In this document: positions 25,101-33,640 of the stretch, one piece after another | Position numbering within the stretch: the stretch's first letter is position 1 | Layout: the number at the start of each line of letters is the position of its first letter | Translations under genes and position numbers: made by a program | The notes under the pieces: generated by a model | Told to the model about the DNA's origin: nothing | What the model saw: only the letters and a program-made list of their open reading frames with translations | The model's database searches: none | Origin: Bacilli bacterium | GTDB lineage: Bacteria > Bacillota_I > Bacilli_A > RF39 > UBA660 | Assembly: GCA_017511805.1 (NCBI GenBank) | Contig: JAFWJA010000015.1 | Coordinates: 511,098-575,097, forward strand | Direction of reading: 5' to 3' | Length of the DNA stretch: 64,000 nucleotides

Positions 25101-26790
25101 CACCTGGAATTCTTGCAATACATATTTCACCATTTGAATCAGTTGTCATAGTTGTACCAGAAGAACTAGTTCCTTTGTAAACATAACAATTATCATAATT
25201 AGATGATCTAGCAGAAACAGTAATATAATTTGATGCTCCTGTAGCCTTTACTTTAAATTTAACTCCAGAAATACCATTTCCATCTTCATCTACTTTATAG
25301 AAACCTATACCATATGGTGCATTAGTTTTCTCTTTTGTAACACATGAACTTGTTGAACCATCATTTGTAGTAGCTTTTGAACAAGTACTTGTTGAAACGT
25401 AAGTTGATACACCACCTACTTCTTTATAATAATAATCTGTTTCAGTTGATAAACCAGTAAACTTTGCTATACCATCAGCATTTGTTGTTTTTGTAGCAAC
25501 AGCTGTTCCTGTACAATCAGAAGTTGTATATAAACTAAATTTAACTCCCTTTATATTATATGATGGTTTTTTAGCATCAGATTTTTCAATTTCAATACAA
25601 GTTTCTGTTTCTTCAGTTCCTGTATTCGTAACTTTCACTTTTTTATAATTATAACTACTTGGTGTTTTAAAAATTCCATCAGTAAAATCTACAATACCAT
25701 AGACACATCCATCAGCAGGACACGTCGTATCTTCCGTATCATAAACCGTGACATCCTGCTCCGGTGATGTTGTAGTTTCGGTATATGAAACTACATAACC
25801 AGTAGAATTTGACTCCCATATACAATAAACTTTATCTATATCTAATAATGCTTCTCCATCTTCCGAATCACTAGATGGATCATCTCTTTTCCAACCTAAA
25901 TAATACTTGTTACCTTTTCTATAACCAGTGTTACCAGTATCTGTTCTAGCTACTGCACCAGATAGATTTTTACATTGATAAGTTCCATTAATAAGGTTTG
26001 CTTCATATAATCTAAATTTTCTTGCTGTAGAATCTGAAGTTCCTTCTGGTTCATATACTTTATCTAATTCTATATATGCTTTTGGAGTTGTATATGTCCA
26101 AAATAGAATATCTTGATATGATTCACCATAATCTACATAATATATTTTTAAATTATCAAATTTCTTTTGATTAAATATTAAACCATTTGCAGTAGGATTT
26201 ACAAGTTTATCTTGCATATGTTTTAAACCTGTTATTTGATAATCTTTTAATCCTCTATCTCCTTGATATCCTTCTGAATGATAAGCTAAAGCTATTAAAG
26301 CATGTGAATATGCATATAAAAGATTCTCATTATCTACGTCTTCACCTTCACTAGATTTTATTACTCCTTCACTAACAAACATTTGCTTTATCGTTTCTTT
26401 ATTTTCTTCCCATCCTGGACCGCCATATAGGAAATATAAAAAATATTTATGAGATGTATTATTCCATACTATTAATTCCCCCTTATTATTATATGATTCA
26501 GTATGTCCAGTAATTGATTCATTCTTAGGTGCTTTTTCATTTGGATCAAGACAAAATGCATTATTTGTTCCTAAATCATTTGGTACTCCATTTACCTTGA
26601 ATAATGGTGTCCAACCTTTAGGAGATTTATGTCCATATTTTACTTGACTAACACTAGTATCGTGATAAATACTACCTGTAATAGTAACATCACTTGCTGA
26701 TACTTTATTATTGCTATAAAGTAACATACCTACAGTAATCAGACCTATTATTATTAAACTAATACTTATTATTCTTATTTTATTTTTCAT
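22192..26790 (-). CDS. Giant surface protein with repeated CnaB/SpaA-like domains
   Basis: Protein of 1532 residues. A signal peptide (residues 1-33) is followed by a region resembling a thioester adhesin domain (Cys80 in AFCLDPN, YGGPG near 123). At least seven prealbumin-like CnaB/SpaA repeats follow, most opening with forms of FYKVDEDGN or LIKKYDEQGN and closing with forms of VETKAPAGM, where Lys and Glu would form isopeptide bonds. The C-terminus has NISTG (1494-1498), a membrane helix and a KSNNKKK tail, i.e. a sortase signal that departs from LPXTG. Expected to be wall-anchored, pilin- or adhesin-like. Unusually rich in Cys (EEDCCCDSSC). Confidence 0.88.
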   Translation of the reverse strand: MKNKIRIISISLIIIGLITVGMLLYSNNKVSASDVTITGSIYHDTSVSQVKYGHKSPKGWTPLFKVNGVPNDLGTNNAFCLDPNEKAPKNESITGHTESYNNKGELIVWNNTSHKYFLYFLYGGPGWEENKETIKQMFVSEGVIKSSEGEDVDNENLLYAYSHALIALAYHSEGYQGDRGLKDYQITGLKHMQDKLVNPTANGLIFNQKKFDNLKIYYVDYGESYQDILFWTYTTPKAYIELDKVYEPEGTSDSTARKFRLYEANLINGTYQCKNLSGAVARTDTGNTGYRKGNKYYLGWKRDDPSSDSEDGEALLDIDKVYCIWESNSTGYVVSYTETTTSPEQDVTVYDTEDTTCPADGCVYGIVDFTDGIFKTPSSYNYKKVKVTNTGTEETETCIEIEKSDAKKPSYNIKGVKFSLYTTSDCTGTAVATKTTNADGIAKFTGLSTETDYYYKEVGGVSTYVSTSTCSKATTNDGSTSSCVTKEKTNAPYGIGFYKVDEDGNGISGVKFKVKATGASNYITVSARSSNYDNCYVYKGTSSSGTTMTTDSNGEICIARIPGANSVTYVAEEQSSSEGYVFEGGSITGISAYNMVTGSPNPNNKLINKSSVLNFYKVDEDGDKKGGAEFVLTDSDGDYVKVKSTRSTNTGTKGCYIFDEMVTRKADASTLVSNSDTSSGYDIDVGEVCVIKLPVGTYTATETKPLDYHTFGNTDHKSFTTSDSRQAMSNNNKFTNYRTEFEFTKTVSDESNDPDIQAIITAELKNIPFAIYDNSGNKVDVISTSTPGVYEYAHNNIDGPTGASTQELHLNDNRKIIVYHLPVGKYTIREEDCCCDSSCTSPSATNCYGYYAPKYSEQNKRIFEFEITKCSSPSSSTEIDSCRAGVATKELENVPTKVEFTKDDFYKTVDPSDTVKFENDEERSAFDEITFKVYYLEGGVKHYVKLLRTDNTGSCTTDASHSNYMYVADQTRSDLTEEIHTCGGHINITHLCRGRDWYIEEISVSGKSVFILPETEAERTVKIELDCCNESPSQPKPSETVVINDKPTRVIFEKRDSKYGTLINDETTTFEVYRCAEGVECHPSDYDTVEERSAVGMTLVKFNPRSVINGDEEDSGVEVYRTVTNVDNVTDSVTSLHPYHGKLVLRYMEAGYNYVLLETASPKGYRLPTGRNAETAFTISTTTVQVDEIDVPNKPTSLLIKKYDEQGNLLEGAEFRVYESTTCGGPVKPKDKEKTLLRLKTIRDGVYENREVKDTDTLITCTDRPDNKCSDIVSTLTLDEYVDTHVDFDKSVNQNNERVEMQAGEILIQYLDYGKCYVIEEVKAPKGHSLPEDENDRFVEVEIKQTSDVVDTGKDLVNKPTHFTFYKFDDHNNLIDGGEYKLQKLNQNKKYEDLTVTEEELNGKLYYKVDPTSENKVIRTLNGEATVYYLEEGQYRIVETKAPAGMELPKKEINVAVFYVDENGSVIGNSLIANKPKTEKISIKPQASAELIVNISTGIDRIKYGLIIGGIVVILGSLIIVRLKSNNKKKVE

Positions 26791-26827
26791 AACAAACTTC
26801 CTTTCCTTATTTTATATATAAATCTTA

Positions 26828-26861
26828 CTAGAAATATACTATTCAAATAGTATATTTCTAG
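26828..26861. repeat. 16-bp perfect inverted repeat at a gene junction
   Basis: CTAGAAATATACTATT and its exact reverse complement are separated by only CA. The repeat spans the last codons and stop of the 1491-residue protein gene. No T-run follows, so it is not a standard terminator; it may be an mRNA processing or stability element between the two surface-protein genes. Confidence 0.7.
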
Positions 26862-29800
26862 AAGATATTGTTATAACAGGTCTTACTTCTTTTAATGCAT
26901 TAGCATTATCTGATTTAATACCAGTTGAACTTACATATGATGCTTTACTATAAGTTGTATCATTTGAGCTAGCTAACCAATAATCTTCATTACCAGTTAA
27001 CCAATCTATGTTACTTAATGAACTTGTAGTTAAAGTTAAATATTCTTCTGATGATAATAATCTTACTCTAGAATCTACAAAGTCATATGATTGACATACA
27101 CCAGAGATATTACCACCATGTGATGCTACTTGTAATCCTGAAGCATCATTACATACTGCTACAGGATATAATACACCATAATCTAATGAAGTATTATATA
27201 CATTATTTAAGTATCCATTAATATTAGATTCTCCCCATTTATATATACTAGATGATGCATGTGTATGAGCCATCTTTTGAGGTATTGATCCAGAATCTGC
27301 TAATAAAGTTACTTTTTGATTTCCATCGGCTTCTAATTCAGTATTAATTACGTGCCAATCAAATCCAGCATAACTAACACTTTCACCTATTTGATATTCA
27401 TTTTCATTTACATATTCTTTATCACTAACACTATTATCTTGATATTCAACCATATCTATTATTGAAACTGTATTTATAAATGTTGTTGCTGTTTCTCTAG
27501 ATGGCATATAAAGTACAACTTGTAAATACTTTGTTTCACCTGGTTTAATTAATGTATCTGCTAATGAAGTTGAATAAGCTTTACCATTTACTAATACCCA
27601 ATCTTTATTTTCTGGTTCAGTTTCATCAAATATTAATCCTTCTGGAATACTTTCTTCTAATTGTGAAACATAACCAGGTCTTACGGAGTTATTTGTAATT
27701 GCTATTCCATAATATACTTTTGCTGTTGATAACTCACTCTTTCTAACATCTAAAACTACTTTAGATAAATTATTATAGTTTTTAGTTGTTACATTCCCTC
27801 TATAAGATAAATCTATCTTTGTAATATATTTTTTAATATCAAATCCAAAACTATATCTAGGAACAAGTCCCATATCATAGTTTTCTAATGATACATCTTC
27901 TCTTGTTACTAGAATTCCATATGGATCATTTGGAACTCTCTTATTACTAATTCTAGCAACTGTATCTGATACTTTATATGCATCAGAATCTACTCTTTCA
28001 TCAACAGATGCATATCTTAATGTTAAATCATATTTAGAACCATCGTATCCTAAATTAACATAGTATCTACCAACATCTAAGTTTTTAAATTCATATTTAC
28101 CTTCATTATTAGTAGTTGTTTCACTAATCTTTGTTTCTGTTTCTCCATCTATTTTATATAAAGTAACAGGAACATTAGCTACATATGAATCTCCTTCATC
28201 TTGTATACCATTTTCATTATTATCACTAAATACTTTACCAGATATTATTCTACTTACTACACTAACTCCAACTTTATTTGAAGTAGTCTTATCTAATACT
28301 TCAGAACCTCCAATAAAGTTATTAACATATTTGTCAGAATAATTATTATTTGTAGGTTTAATTATTAATTCAATGGCTTCAGTATAACTATCTTGTGGTA
28401 CTGAAATGTTAGTTATCTTAAATGCTGTTATTTCTTTAAATCCTTCTGTTAATTCTGGACATTCTACCCAAGTGTTATTTGAATCATCAATATCACTCTT
28501 TAATGTATTACTATTTTGTGTTGAACAATATATTTTTGCAGTTCCTAATGATGATGGAACAACTAATTTAGCTTCTACTGTACCTGATACATTAGAATCT
28601 CTTCCATCTTTTGTATAAGGTATTATATCCATAATAGTATAATTATCTACTTGACTATTAGTATTATTATAAACTGATAATAAATAACTAAATTCAGCAT
28701 TCTTTTCAACTATAGAACCAGCATTTCCTACTTTTTGTTCTAGAATTACTTTTGTTTCTCCATTTGCATATATAGTTAAATCTTTATATGACTTTCCAAA
28801 TAATGCATTATCTACTTCTTTATTAACATTTAAAGCTTGTATATAACTTCTAACTGTTACTGGTACACCAGAATCTTTTATCATAGAACTTAATACACTC
28901 TTAAATTCTACATAACTATTTTCTGCATTTGGTTTTGTATATGGAAGTATATATTCAAGTAATGTTTCATTTGATAATGGATATGCTCCAACTAAGAATT
29001 TATCTAATGTCTTATCTGCTACATAAGATAATTCTTTTGGTAATCTAACTTCCAATCTAACATATTTAACAAACCAAGTATCATCTGCGCCTACTTTTTC
29101 ATTATTGTCTGTTATTATTGGTTTAATTCTATAAATAATTGTTTCATTATCTTTTGTATTATAAACTGTTTTCATCTTATTATCAGATGTTCTATTTAAT
29201 ACTGTTATTTCTTGATCTGATGTATAACTAGCTATTCTTGCAGAATCGGCATAAGATACATCAACAACACCTACAACTTCATTTCCAGAAATAACTGGTA
29301 ATGTATAGTTATCTGGGTTAATTATATTTGCTTCTGTTGGATAGAAATAATGTAATTCATTATCATAGTCTGATGTTGATACAACTGATGCAACTTGATA
29401 TACTCTTGTGATATCAGCAACATTTCTAACTCTTAATCTAGTACTTACTTCTATGTTTGCACTATCTGGTAATGTTACACCATTTTTAGTTTGAACTATT
29501 ACTTTAGTTATTGGTATTTCTTCATTATTTGAATCTACAAAATCATTTATTTTATCAAAACTAGCTTCAACACCAGAATTTGCTGTTATGCATGGGCTTC
29601 CATATATATTTAATATTTGATCATTGTTTAATGTAGAAATATCTAGTCCTGAACAAGCTGCTGTAAATGCTGCTTTATCTTCTTCACTAACTCTTTGATC
29701 TAAATCACTAACAAAGTAATTTGTATTACTATAATTACCACTTACAAATTTTATTTCAAAATCATCTTTTGATATATTAGAGCAATCACTATCTCCACAA

Positions 29801-31314
29801 GTAACTTTTATATCAACCGAATTCTTATCATCATAATTTAATACTCTAAATGCATTTGGATTAACTTTTATTACTTCTTTTAATCCTTCATCTGATACTG
29901 TTTTTTGATAATCAAAACTTGTTTTATAAATTACTTCAGTTCCCTTTGATAAAGAACCAATTGTATTTTGTGAACTTAATCTAATATTATCTGTTGTAAA
30001 TAAACCAGAATCATATGAATTATCTGTAGATTGATAATAACTATTAGTTGCTACTGCACTACTATTATCTACACTATATATTTCTCCATTTGTTCCTTTT
30101 GCATATATTGAACTAGCTGAATAATTAACTGTTATATCATTTTTACCATCTTCAGTAGTTCTTGGAGAGAATGCTGTAAATGCATATGTTCCAATATAAT
30201 ATTTATTATTAATTGCTGTATCATCACTATTTAATGTTGGAAAATTAAATGCTGCTGAATAATCACTTATAGTTGTAATAAATGTATTGTCTGTTAAGTC
30301 TACATTTATTTCTCCTGGTACTTTAGTTTGTTTTTGATTTTTATTTGAATCAGTTGTACTATAAGGTGCACTTAATATTACTGCTTCTATATCATCTACT
30401 GGATTTGTACTATATAATCTAGCCCATTCACTATTTGTTATTAAAGATCCATTTCCAGTTGTTGTTAATGCTGAGTTAAAAGTTATATTTTCTGTAGGCA
30501 TATCTAAACCTTTAATTCCTTTATTAGGATCACCTTCTATATAAAGTCCAGATACAAATGTTATATATCTACCTTTTTTACCATCATATATAGCTTGTTG
30601 ACTATCTGTTGATGTAACTGTTTCCATTTTAATAGTTGCTTGTTTAGAAGATACTACTGTAGGCATATAATTTTGAAATTCTGCTTGAGAACCATATGTT
30701 CCATCTTCTACTTCATAATAAATATCATTAGAAGATGTATTACCTAAATTAACTCCACCATCTTGATCAGTGATTTCTCTAATATTGAATTTAGGATTAA
30801 TAGTTGTTCCATTAGGTGCTCCTAATACATATAAAGTAATACTATTTGTAATTCTATCAGTTGTTGATATTCCATCAAATGTATATACTTTTGTAACTTC
30901 TCCTGGAGCTGCATCTGGATCAAATGTAACATATTTAGCTTCTTCATCAGATAGTTCTACATTTATAGCAACAGTTTTGTCATAGTGTTCTGTATTACTA
31001 TTTTTATCAGCTATTAAATATTCAAAGTTATATGTAATAGTATCAAATGATCTAACTATTCTATTTGAATCACTAGAATCATTTCCTGCTACATAGTTTT
31101 CAATTGAACTATTTGATATAACAGTGTTATTCGTACCATCATATGTATCAAAATTTTGACTACCTGTCTTTATAGCTGTAATCTTCGCAGACTTAATCTT
31201 TATTTGATTATCATTTGAAGCCCTTACCATACTATAAAGTACTAAGCTAACTAACAATAATGTTACCACTACTGCTAAAGCAATAAAGATATTTTTATTC
31301 TTTTTATTATTCAT
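26839..31314 (-). CDS. Giant secreted protein with DUF11/SdrD-B-like and DUF6273 domains
   Basis: Protein of 1491 residues. Residues 10-33 form a hydrophobic signal or anchor helix. The middle is built of long Ser/Thr/Asn-rich beta domains. A stretch near residues 1060-1140 (SGKVFSDNNENGIQDEGD ... YEFKNLDVGRYYV) is an SdrD B-like repeat with calcium-type Asp/Asn spacing. A DUF11-like segment follows. The last ~190 residues (VGESVSYAGFDWHVI to VRPVITISS) match the DUF6273 pattern. There is no C-terminal sorting signal, so it would be secreted or held by its N-terminal helix. Probably cotranscribed with the next surface gene. Confidence 0.8.
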   Translation of the reverse strand: MNNKKNKNIFIALAVVVTLLLVSLVLYSMVRASNDNQIKIKSAKITAIKTGSQNFDTYDGTNNTVISNSSIENYVAGNDSSDSNRIVRSFDTITYNFEYLIADKNSNTEHYDKTVAINVELSDEEAKYVTFDPDAAPGEVTKVYTFDGISTTDRITNSITLYVLGAPNGTTINPKFNIREITDQDGGVNLGNTSSNDIYYEVEDGTYGSQAEFQNYMPTVVSSKQATIKMETVTSTDSQQAIYDGKKGRYITFVSGLYIEGDPNKGIKGLDMPTENITFNSALTTTGNGSLITNSEWARLYSTNPVDDIEAVILSAPYSTTDSNKNQKQTKVPGEINVDLTDNTFITTISDYSAAFNFPTLNSDDTAINNKYYIGTYAFTAFSPRTTEDGKNDITVNYSASSIYAKGTNGEIYSVDNSSAVATNSYYQSTDNSYDSGLFTTDNIRLSSQNTIGSLSKGTEVIYKTSFDYQKTVSDEGLKEVIKVNPNAFRVLNYDDKNSVDIKVTCGDSDCSNISKDDFEIKFVSGNYSNTNYFVSDLDQRVSEEDKAAFTAACSGLDISTLNNDQILNIYGSPCITANSGVEASFDKINDFVDSNNEEIPITKVIVQTKNGVTLPDSANIEVSTRLRVRNVADITRVYQVASVVSTSDYDNELHYFYPTEANIINPDNYTLPVISGNEVVGVVDVSYADSARIASYTSDQEITVLNRTSDNKMKTVYNTKDNETIIYRIKPIITDNNEKVGADDTWFVKYVRLEVRLPKELSYVADKTLDKFLVGAYPLSNETLLEYILPYTKPNAENSYVEFKSVLSSMIKDSGVPVTVRSYIQALNVNKEVDNALFGKSYKDLTIYANGETKVILEQKVGNAGSIVEKNAEFSYLLSVYNNTNSQVDNYTIMDIIPYTKDGRDSNVSGTVEAKLVVPSSLGTAKIYCSTQNSNTLKSDIDDSNNTWVECPELTEGFKEITAFKITNISVPQDSYTEAIELIIKPTNNNYSDKYVNNFIGGSEVLDKTTSNKVGVSVVSRIISGKVFSDNNENGIQDEGDSYVANVPVTLYKIDGETETKISETTTNNEGKYEFKNLDVGRYYVNLGYDGSKYDLTLRYASVDERVDSDAYKVSDTVARISNKRVPNDPYGILVTREDVSLENYDMGLVPRYSFGFDIKKYITKIDLSYRGNVTTKNYNNLSKVVLDVRKSELSTAKVYYGIAITNNSVRPGYVSQLEESIPEGLIFDETEPENKDWVLVNGKAYSTSLADTLIKPGETKYLQVVLYMPSRETATTFINTVSIIDMVEYQDNSVSDKEYVNENEYQIGESVSYAGFDWHVINTELEADGNQKVTLLADSGSIPQKMAHTHASSSIYKWGESNINGYLNNVYNTSLDYGVLYPVAVCNDASGLQVASHGGNISGVCQSYDFVDSRVRLLSSEEYLTLTTSSLSNIDWLTGNEDYWLASSNDTTYSKASYVSSTGIKSDNANALKEVRPVITISSRNILFE

Positions 31315-31353
31315 AAATACACCTACTCTTCTACTCTATTATCTATATATAAT

Positions 31354-31382
31354 ATGATATAACATTTTCCATATTTTTTCAA
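31354..31382 (-). promoter_or_regulatory. Promoter of the surface-protein pair
   Basis: TTGAAA (31377-31382), 17-base spacer, TATCAT (31354-31359), about 40 bases before the ATG. AGTAGGTG is the ribosome-binding site. Confidence 0.6.
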
Positions 31383-31454
31383 TGTTTTTTAAAAAAAAAT
31401 GAGTTATTTTTATTAAAAAAAATCTATAAAAAAAATAATTATTTATGAGTGATA

Positions 31455-31483
31455 TTTACTTTTAAAAAATAATATGTTAATAT
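31455..31483 (+). promoter_or_regulatory. Promoter of the 225-residue membrane protein gene
   Basis: TTTACT (31455-31460), 17-base spacer ending in TATGT, then TAATAT (31478-31483). Divergent from the surface-protein promoter. Confidence 0.6.
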
Positions 31484-31511
31484 TTAATTGAATAATAAAG
31501 AGGTATAGATT

Positions 31512-32189
31512 ATGAAAGATAATAAGAAGAAAAAAGTAGTTGAATTTTTAAATAAAGATGTTAAAAAGAAAAGAAAAGCAATATTGCTATTTTCATTAAT
31601 GCTTTTATTTGTAATAGCGCTATTAGTAGTTGCCAGTTACTTTAGAAACTTTGCTGAAATTAAATTAGCTGTTAATGAGAAAAAAATATTTACTATTGAA
31701 GATTTAATAGTTAATGATTTAAAATATGGTGATAATGAAGCTGCTGTAACTAAAAGTTTAGGAAAACCAAAAAGTGAAGAAGAAAAAGGCATTAATAAAT
31801 ATGATTACAAAATACTTAAATATGATGGATTAACAGTTTATCTAAAAGAAAGTTATAATGATTTTGTACTAAGCAAAGTTGAAATATATTCAGGAAAATA
31901 TGAAACTTCTAGAGGATTAAAAGTCGGATCAAAAATTACTAAAGTATTTAATAGTTTTAAAGTAGAAAATAGTAGCGGTGCTTATATGTATGGAAACTAT
32001 ACAAATAAAGCTTTAAAAGATAGTGAAATAAAAGATAATATTTATTATGGTGTAAGATCTAAAGAAAATGTATTATATGTTAATAGAGATGAAATAATAG
32101 ATGGAATACCTACAAACATAGCTAAATTAGATATAAAATATAGCAACGGAATAATAAAAAATATAACATGGTCATATGATGTAGAATAA
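31512..32189 (+). CDS. Membrane-anchored protein with two BamE-like half repeats
   Basis: Protein of 225 residues. After a lysine-rich start, one membrane helix (residues ~23-44) places the rest outside the cell. The exported part has a segment LKYGDNEAAVTKSLGKPKSE and, about 65 residues later, LKVGSKITKVFNSFKVEN. This spacing of Gly, Val and Gly resembles the small beta-beta-alpha SmpA/BamE-like or DUF4309-type fold seen in Gram-positive exported proteins. No function can be assigned. It diverges from the giant surface-protein genes. Confidence 0.7.
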   Translation: MKDNKKKKVVEFLNKDVKKKRKAILLFSLMLLFVIALLVVASYFRNFAEIKLAVNEKKIFTIEDLIVNDLKYGDNEAAVTKSLGKPKSEEEKGINKYDYKILKYDGLTVYLKESYNDFVLSKVEIYSGKYETSRGLKVGSKITKVFNSFKVENSSGAYMYGNYTNKALKDSEIKDNIYYGVRSKENVLYVNRDEIIDGIPTNIAKLDIKYSNGIIKNITWSYDVE

Positions 32190-32216
32190 AAAAAGAGATT
32201 TAAATCTCTTTTTTTT
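32187..32216. terminator. Bidirectional terminator
   Basis: AAAAGAGATT (32191-32200) pairs with 32203-32212, with A- and T-runs on the two sides. It serves the rightward 225-residue gene and the leftward paralogue gene. Confidence 0.85.
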
Positions 32217-33015
32217 ATACTGCTTTTTTCCTATTAGTCTCTCTTTCTATTTCCATAATAGTTTCCTGGCTTTGCATTAATTTTGATTTGTATTCTAAAT
32301 GCTTAGCAATGGCAGATTTAATCTCATCATCTGTCGCACTAGAAAACTCATACTTTATAACTCTAACCATCTGTTCAATAGTCCAGTTCCTAGCATTTAT
32401 ATTTAAATAATCAGCTATTTCCATAATAATACTTGCTTCTATTTGATTATCATCATTATTACTCATAATAATATCCAGATAATCTTTAATTCTAGTTAAA
32501 GCTACTCTAACTTTTTCTTTACATGCATTATTTATTCTTTCATTCTTATCTTTAGTTCTAGATATTTTTTCTGCTAATCCTTTTTTTTCTGGTATTAATT
32601 GTATTTCATTACCCATTTTATTATCTAATTCATCTACTAATTCATCATTTCTTCCACTTGAGAAGCCACAATAAGGAGCTCTTGTAATAACATAGTGAAT
32701 TTCACCATTATCATAGATATACGCTCTAGAATATATTGGAGAACTCTCATTATACCTTGGGTCCTCTACCCATTGTGAAAAATAAACTACTATACCTTCT
32801 TCAAATACTTTAATACTTGATATTTCCGGATCTAAATTTTCTACTGTGCCCATCTTTGTTGATGGACCTGTAATCTTATTTACTATTTCATCTACATTGG
32901 TAAACAAATAAGAAAAAAGCTTATGTCCTGTCGACATTATTGGATGATACCTATCTAGTATATCTTTGACTTCATTTGTTCTATTAATACCCATTCCATA
33001 TTCTATTATTTCCAT
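32215..33015 (-). CDS. Unknown protein, paralogue of the one at 18889-19662
   Basis: Protein of 266 residues sharing, in order, the blocks MEIIEYGMG, SSIKVFEEGIVVYFSQW, YDNGEIHYVIT and NDELVDELDNKMGNEI with the protein at 18889-19662. The C-terminal helical part (EASIIMEIADYLNI ... AIAKHLEYKSKLMQ) is also shared. The family is not one I recognise; there is no signal peptide or membrane helix. AGTAGGTGAT precedes the ATG. It has its own extended -10 promoter and a bidirectional terminator, so it is a single-gene unit. Confidence 0.7.
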   Translation of the reverse strand: MEIIEYGMGINRTNEVKDILDRYHPIMSTGHKLFSYLFTNVDEIVNKITGPSTKMGTVENLDPEISSIKVFEEGIVVYFSQWVEDPRYNESSPIYSRAYIYDNGEIHYVITRAPYCGFSSGRNDELVDELDNKMGNEIQLIPEKKGLAEKISRTKDKNERINNACKEKVRVALTRIKDYLDIIMSNNDDNQIEASIIMEIADYLNINARNWTIEQMVRVIKYEFSSATDDEIKSAIAKHLEYKSKLMQSQETIMEIERETNRKKAV

Positions 33016-33036
33016 TGTTTATCACCTACTATAATA

Positions 33037-33042
33037 ATTATA
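33037..33042 (-). promoter_or_regulatory. Extended -10 promoter of the paralogue gene
   Basis: TATGTTATAAT, -10 at 33037-33042, directly continuing the T-tract of the terminator at 33047-33073. Confidence 0.55.
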
Positions 33043-33046
33043 ACAT

Positions 33047-33073
33047 AAAAAAATAACTTTAAAAATGGTTATT
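33047..33073 (-). terminator. Terminator of the serS operon
   Basis: AATAAC (33052-33057) pairs with GTTATT (33068-33073) across a ten-base loop and is followed by seven T on the minus strand. An alternative longer stem with TAAAGTTATT at 33083-33093 is also possible. Confidence 0.6.
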
Positions 33074-33632
33074 CATTTATCTTAAAGTTATTTTCTAATA
33101 ATCTCTTCATAACAATTTCTTTAGGTGTCCAAAAACTACATTCCAATATATATCTTTGATTTCTATTAAAGAATACTTTTGCTAATAAAAAATCATTTAT
33201 GCTTTGTTTAATGCCCTTTTCTTTTTCTAAAAACTTACATGTGAATATCTTACATGCCATGCATGTTTTCATAGTACAAACACTATCTTTCAAGTATTTA
33301 CACTTGCCTCTTCCTGACCATTCACAACACCCATTCTTATGATTTGGATTTTCTTTTCTAAAACGTACACACACATCATTTTCAAACTCACAATAGTTCT
33401 CATTTATTATTCTATCATCTAGTTTCTTACATATTGTATCGTATATATAATTATATCTTTCTTCTCTAGTTTTATATTTAAGAACTTGTTTTACGTTGTT
33501 TAAATCTTCGTTTTTAGTTTTTAGTTCTAGGTCAAGGTTATTTTTATCACATAGTTTTACTATCTTTTTTAGTTCTCTAATACTATATTCATCTTTTAAT
33601 AATATTAGTTTATTATCTTTTATTTCGTACAC
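33069..33632 (-). CDS. Cysteine-rich protein of unknown function in the serS operon
   Basis: Protein of 187 residues. The N-terminal ~80 residues are helical and charged. Residues ~82-135 hold about ten cysteines in the order YCEF, VCVRF, GCCEWSGRGKCKYL, VCTMKTCMACKIFTC, suggesting Zn or iron-sulfur binding. The C-terminal tail has an aromatic helix (RYILECSFWTPKEI). Starts with GTG behind AGGTGATATA and follows serS by 8 bases, inside the T-box operon. I do not recognise the family; a metal-binding role is inferred from the spacing only. Confidence 0.68.
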   Translation of the reverse strand: MYEIKDNKLILLKDEYSIRELKKIVKLCDKNNLDLELKTKNEDLNNVKQVLKYKTREERYNYIYDTICKKLDDRIINENYCEFENDVCVRFRKENPNHKNGCCEWSGRGKCKYLKDSVCTMKTCMACKIFTCKFLEKEKGIKQSINDFLLAKVFFNRNQRYILECSFWTPKEIVMKRLLENNFKINE

Positions 33633-33640
33633 TATATCAC

